Assembly (NCBI GenBank): GCA_002372235.1
Contig: DFJI01000038.1
Span: 67,331-73,277 of the forward strand
Direction of reading: 5' to 3'
Source: Prevotella sp. UBA3675
GTDB lineage: Bacteria > Bacteroidota > Bacteroidia > Bacteroidales > Bacteroidaceae
Length of the DNA stretch: 5,947 nt
The number at the start of each line of letters is the position of its first letter. The stretch's first letter is position 1. Positions 5,764 to 5,947 of the stretch are shown here, in pieces. Under the pieces are notes generated by a model. It was given only the letters and a program-made list of their open reading frames with translations, searched no databases and was not told the origin of the DNA. A program made the position numbers and the translations under genes.

Positions 5764-5787
5764 TCATAATTATTTGCTACCTTTGCA
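5764..5787 (+). promoter_or_regulatory. tRNA-Pro promoter, one arm of a 24-bp inverted repeat
   Basis: The block starts TCATAATTATTTGC and ends TACCTTTGCA, carrying the -7 box TACCTTTG (5778-5785). The tRNA-Pro 5' end follows after 16 bp. It is identical, read outward, to the block in front of tRNA-Phe. The 89 bp between the two blocks (5675-5763) are AT-rich on the right side and hold no gene. Confidence 0.78.
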
Positions 5788-5803
5788 TCCGCTTTTCAAG
5801 CAT

Positions 5804-5879
5804 CGGGATGTAGCGCAGTTGGTAGCGCACTACGTTCGGGACGTAGGGGTCGGGCGTTCGAGTCGCCTCATCCCGACCA
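5804..5879 (+). tRNA. tRNA-Pro (anticodon CGG), CCA encoded
   Basis: Acceptor CGGGATG pairs perfectly with CATCCCG. The C1-G72 pair and discriminator A are typical of bacterial tRNA-Pro. An encoded CCA closes the 76-nt gene. The D arm is GCGC/GCGC. The anticodon stem CTACG/CGTAG holds the loop TTCGGGA, giving anticodon CGG for the codon CCG. The T arm is GGGCG/CGCCT with loop TTCGAGT. The core (GTTCGGGAC) is the same as in E. coli proK. It is followed at once by a strong terminator, so it is probably a single-gene transcript. Confidence 0.96.
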
Positions 5880-5889
5880 AAATCTCCAG

Positions 5890-5917
5890 AAACCGCCATA
5901 AACAGGCGGTTTTTTTT
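5890..5917 (+). terminator. Rho-independent terminator of tRNA-Pro
   Basis: AAACCGCC (5890-5897) pairs with GGCGGTTT (5905-5912) around a 7-nt loop, running into a run of eight T (5910-5917). This is a textbook intrinsic terminator 10 bp after the tRNA CCA end. The remaining 30 bases to the window edge show no feature. Confidence 0.95.
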
Positions 5918-5947
5918 ATTGTCGCCAGTCGAGGGTCGGACGCAACT

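Overview
The window looks like a chromosomal segment from a Bacteroidota bacterium, most likely a Prevotella/Segatella-like or Bacteroides-like gut or oral anaerobe. Four things point there. Several genes and tRNAs are preceded by the Bacteroidota sigma factor -7 element TAnnTTTG, and in one case by a matching -33 TTTG at 19 bp. The coding starts have no Shine-Dalgarno sequences. The left-hand gene closely resembles Bacteroides anaerobic sulfatase maturases. A cysteine-rich DUF3109 gene typical of the phylum is present. No plasmid, phage or insertion sequence gene is visible.

Layout: (1) Bases 1-2064 are a leftward gene group: ung (uracil-DNA glycosylase), a DUF3109 protein of unknown function, then the N-terminal half of an anaerobic sulfatase maturase that runs off the left edge. 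Between the last two lies a 13-copy, 7-bp tandem repeat that fills the gap. (2) Bases 2065-2149 are a short divergent promoter region serving ung (left) and an alanine/glycine:cation symporter (right, 2150-3505). Its two -7 boxes are perfect inverted copies of each other. (3) Bases 3506-3865 hold the orphan C-terminal end of an AAA-type ATP-binding protein, read leftward, and an imperfect hairpin with 12-bp arms of CACAGAG type. This looks like gene debris. (4) Bases 3866-5386 encode gpmI, the cofactor-independent phosphoglycerate mutase of glycolysis, read leftward from a near-consensus promoter at 5431-5461. (5) Bases 5511-5917 hold two divergent tRNA genes, tRNA-Phe(GAA) leftward and tRNA-Pro(CGG) rightward. 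Each has an encoded CCA and a downstream terminator hairpin, and both are driven from identical 24-bp promoter blocks arranged as an inverted repeat.

The genes are mostly housekeeping (DNA repair, amino acid uptake, glycolysis, translation), plus a sulfatase-activating enzyme that would serve degradation of sulfated glycans. I see no convincing undescribed multi-gene system. The observations most worth following are in non-coding DNA: the heptamer array in front of the maturase, the face-to-face promoter pair at ung/symporter, the duplicated tRNA promoter, and the ATPase remnant bordered by a hairpin repeat.
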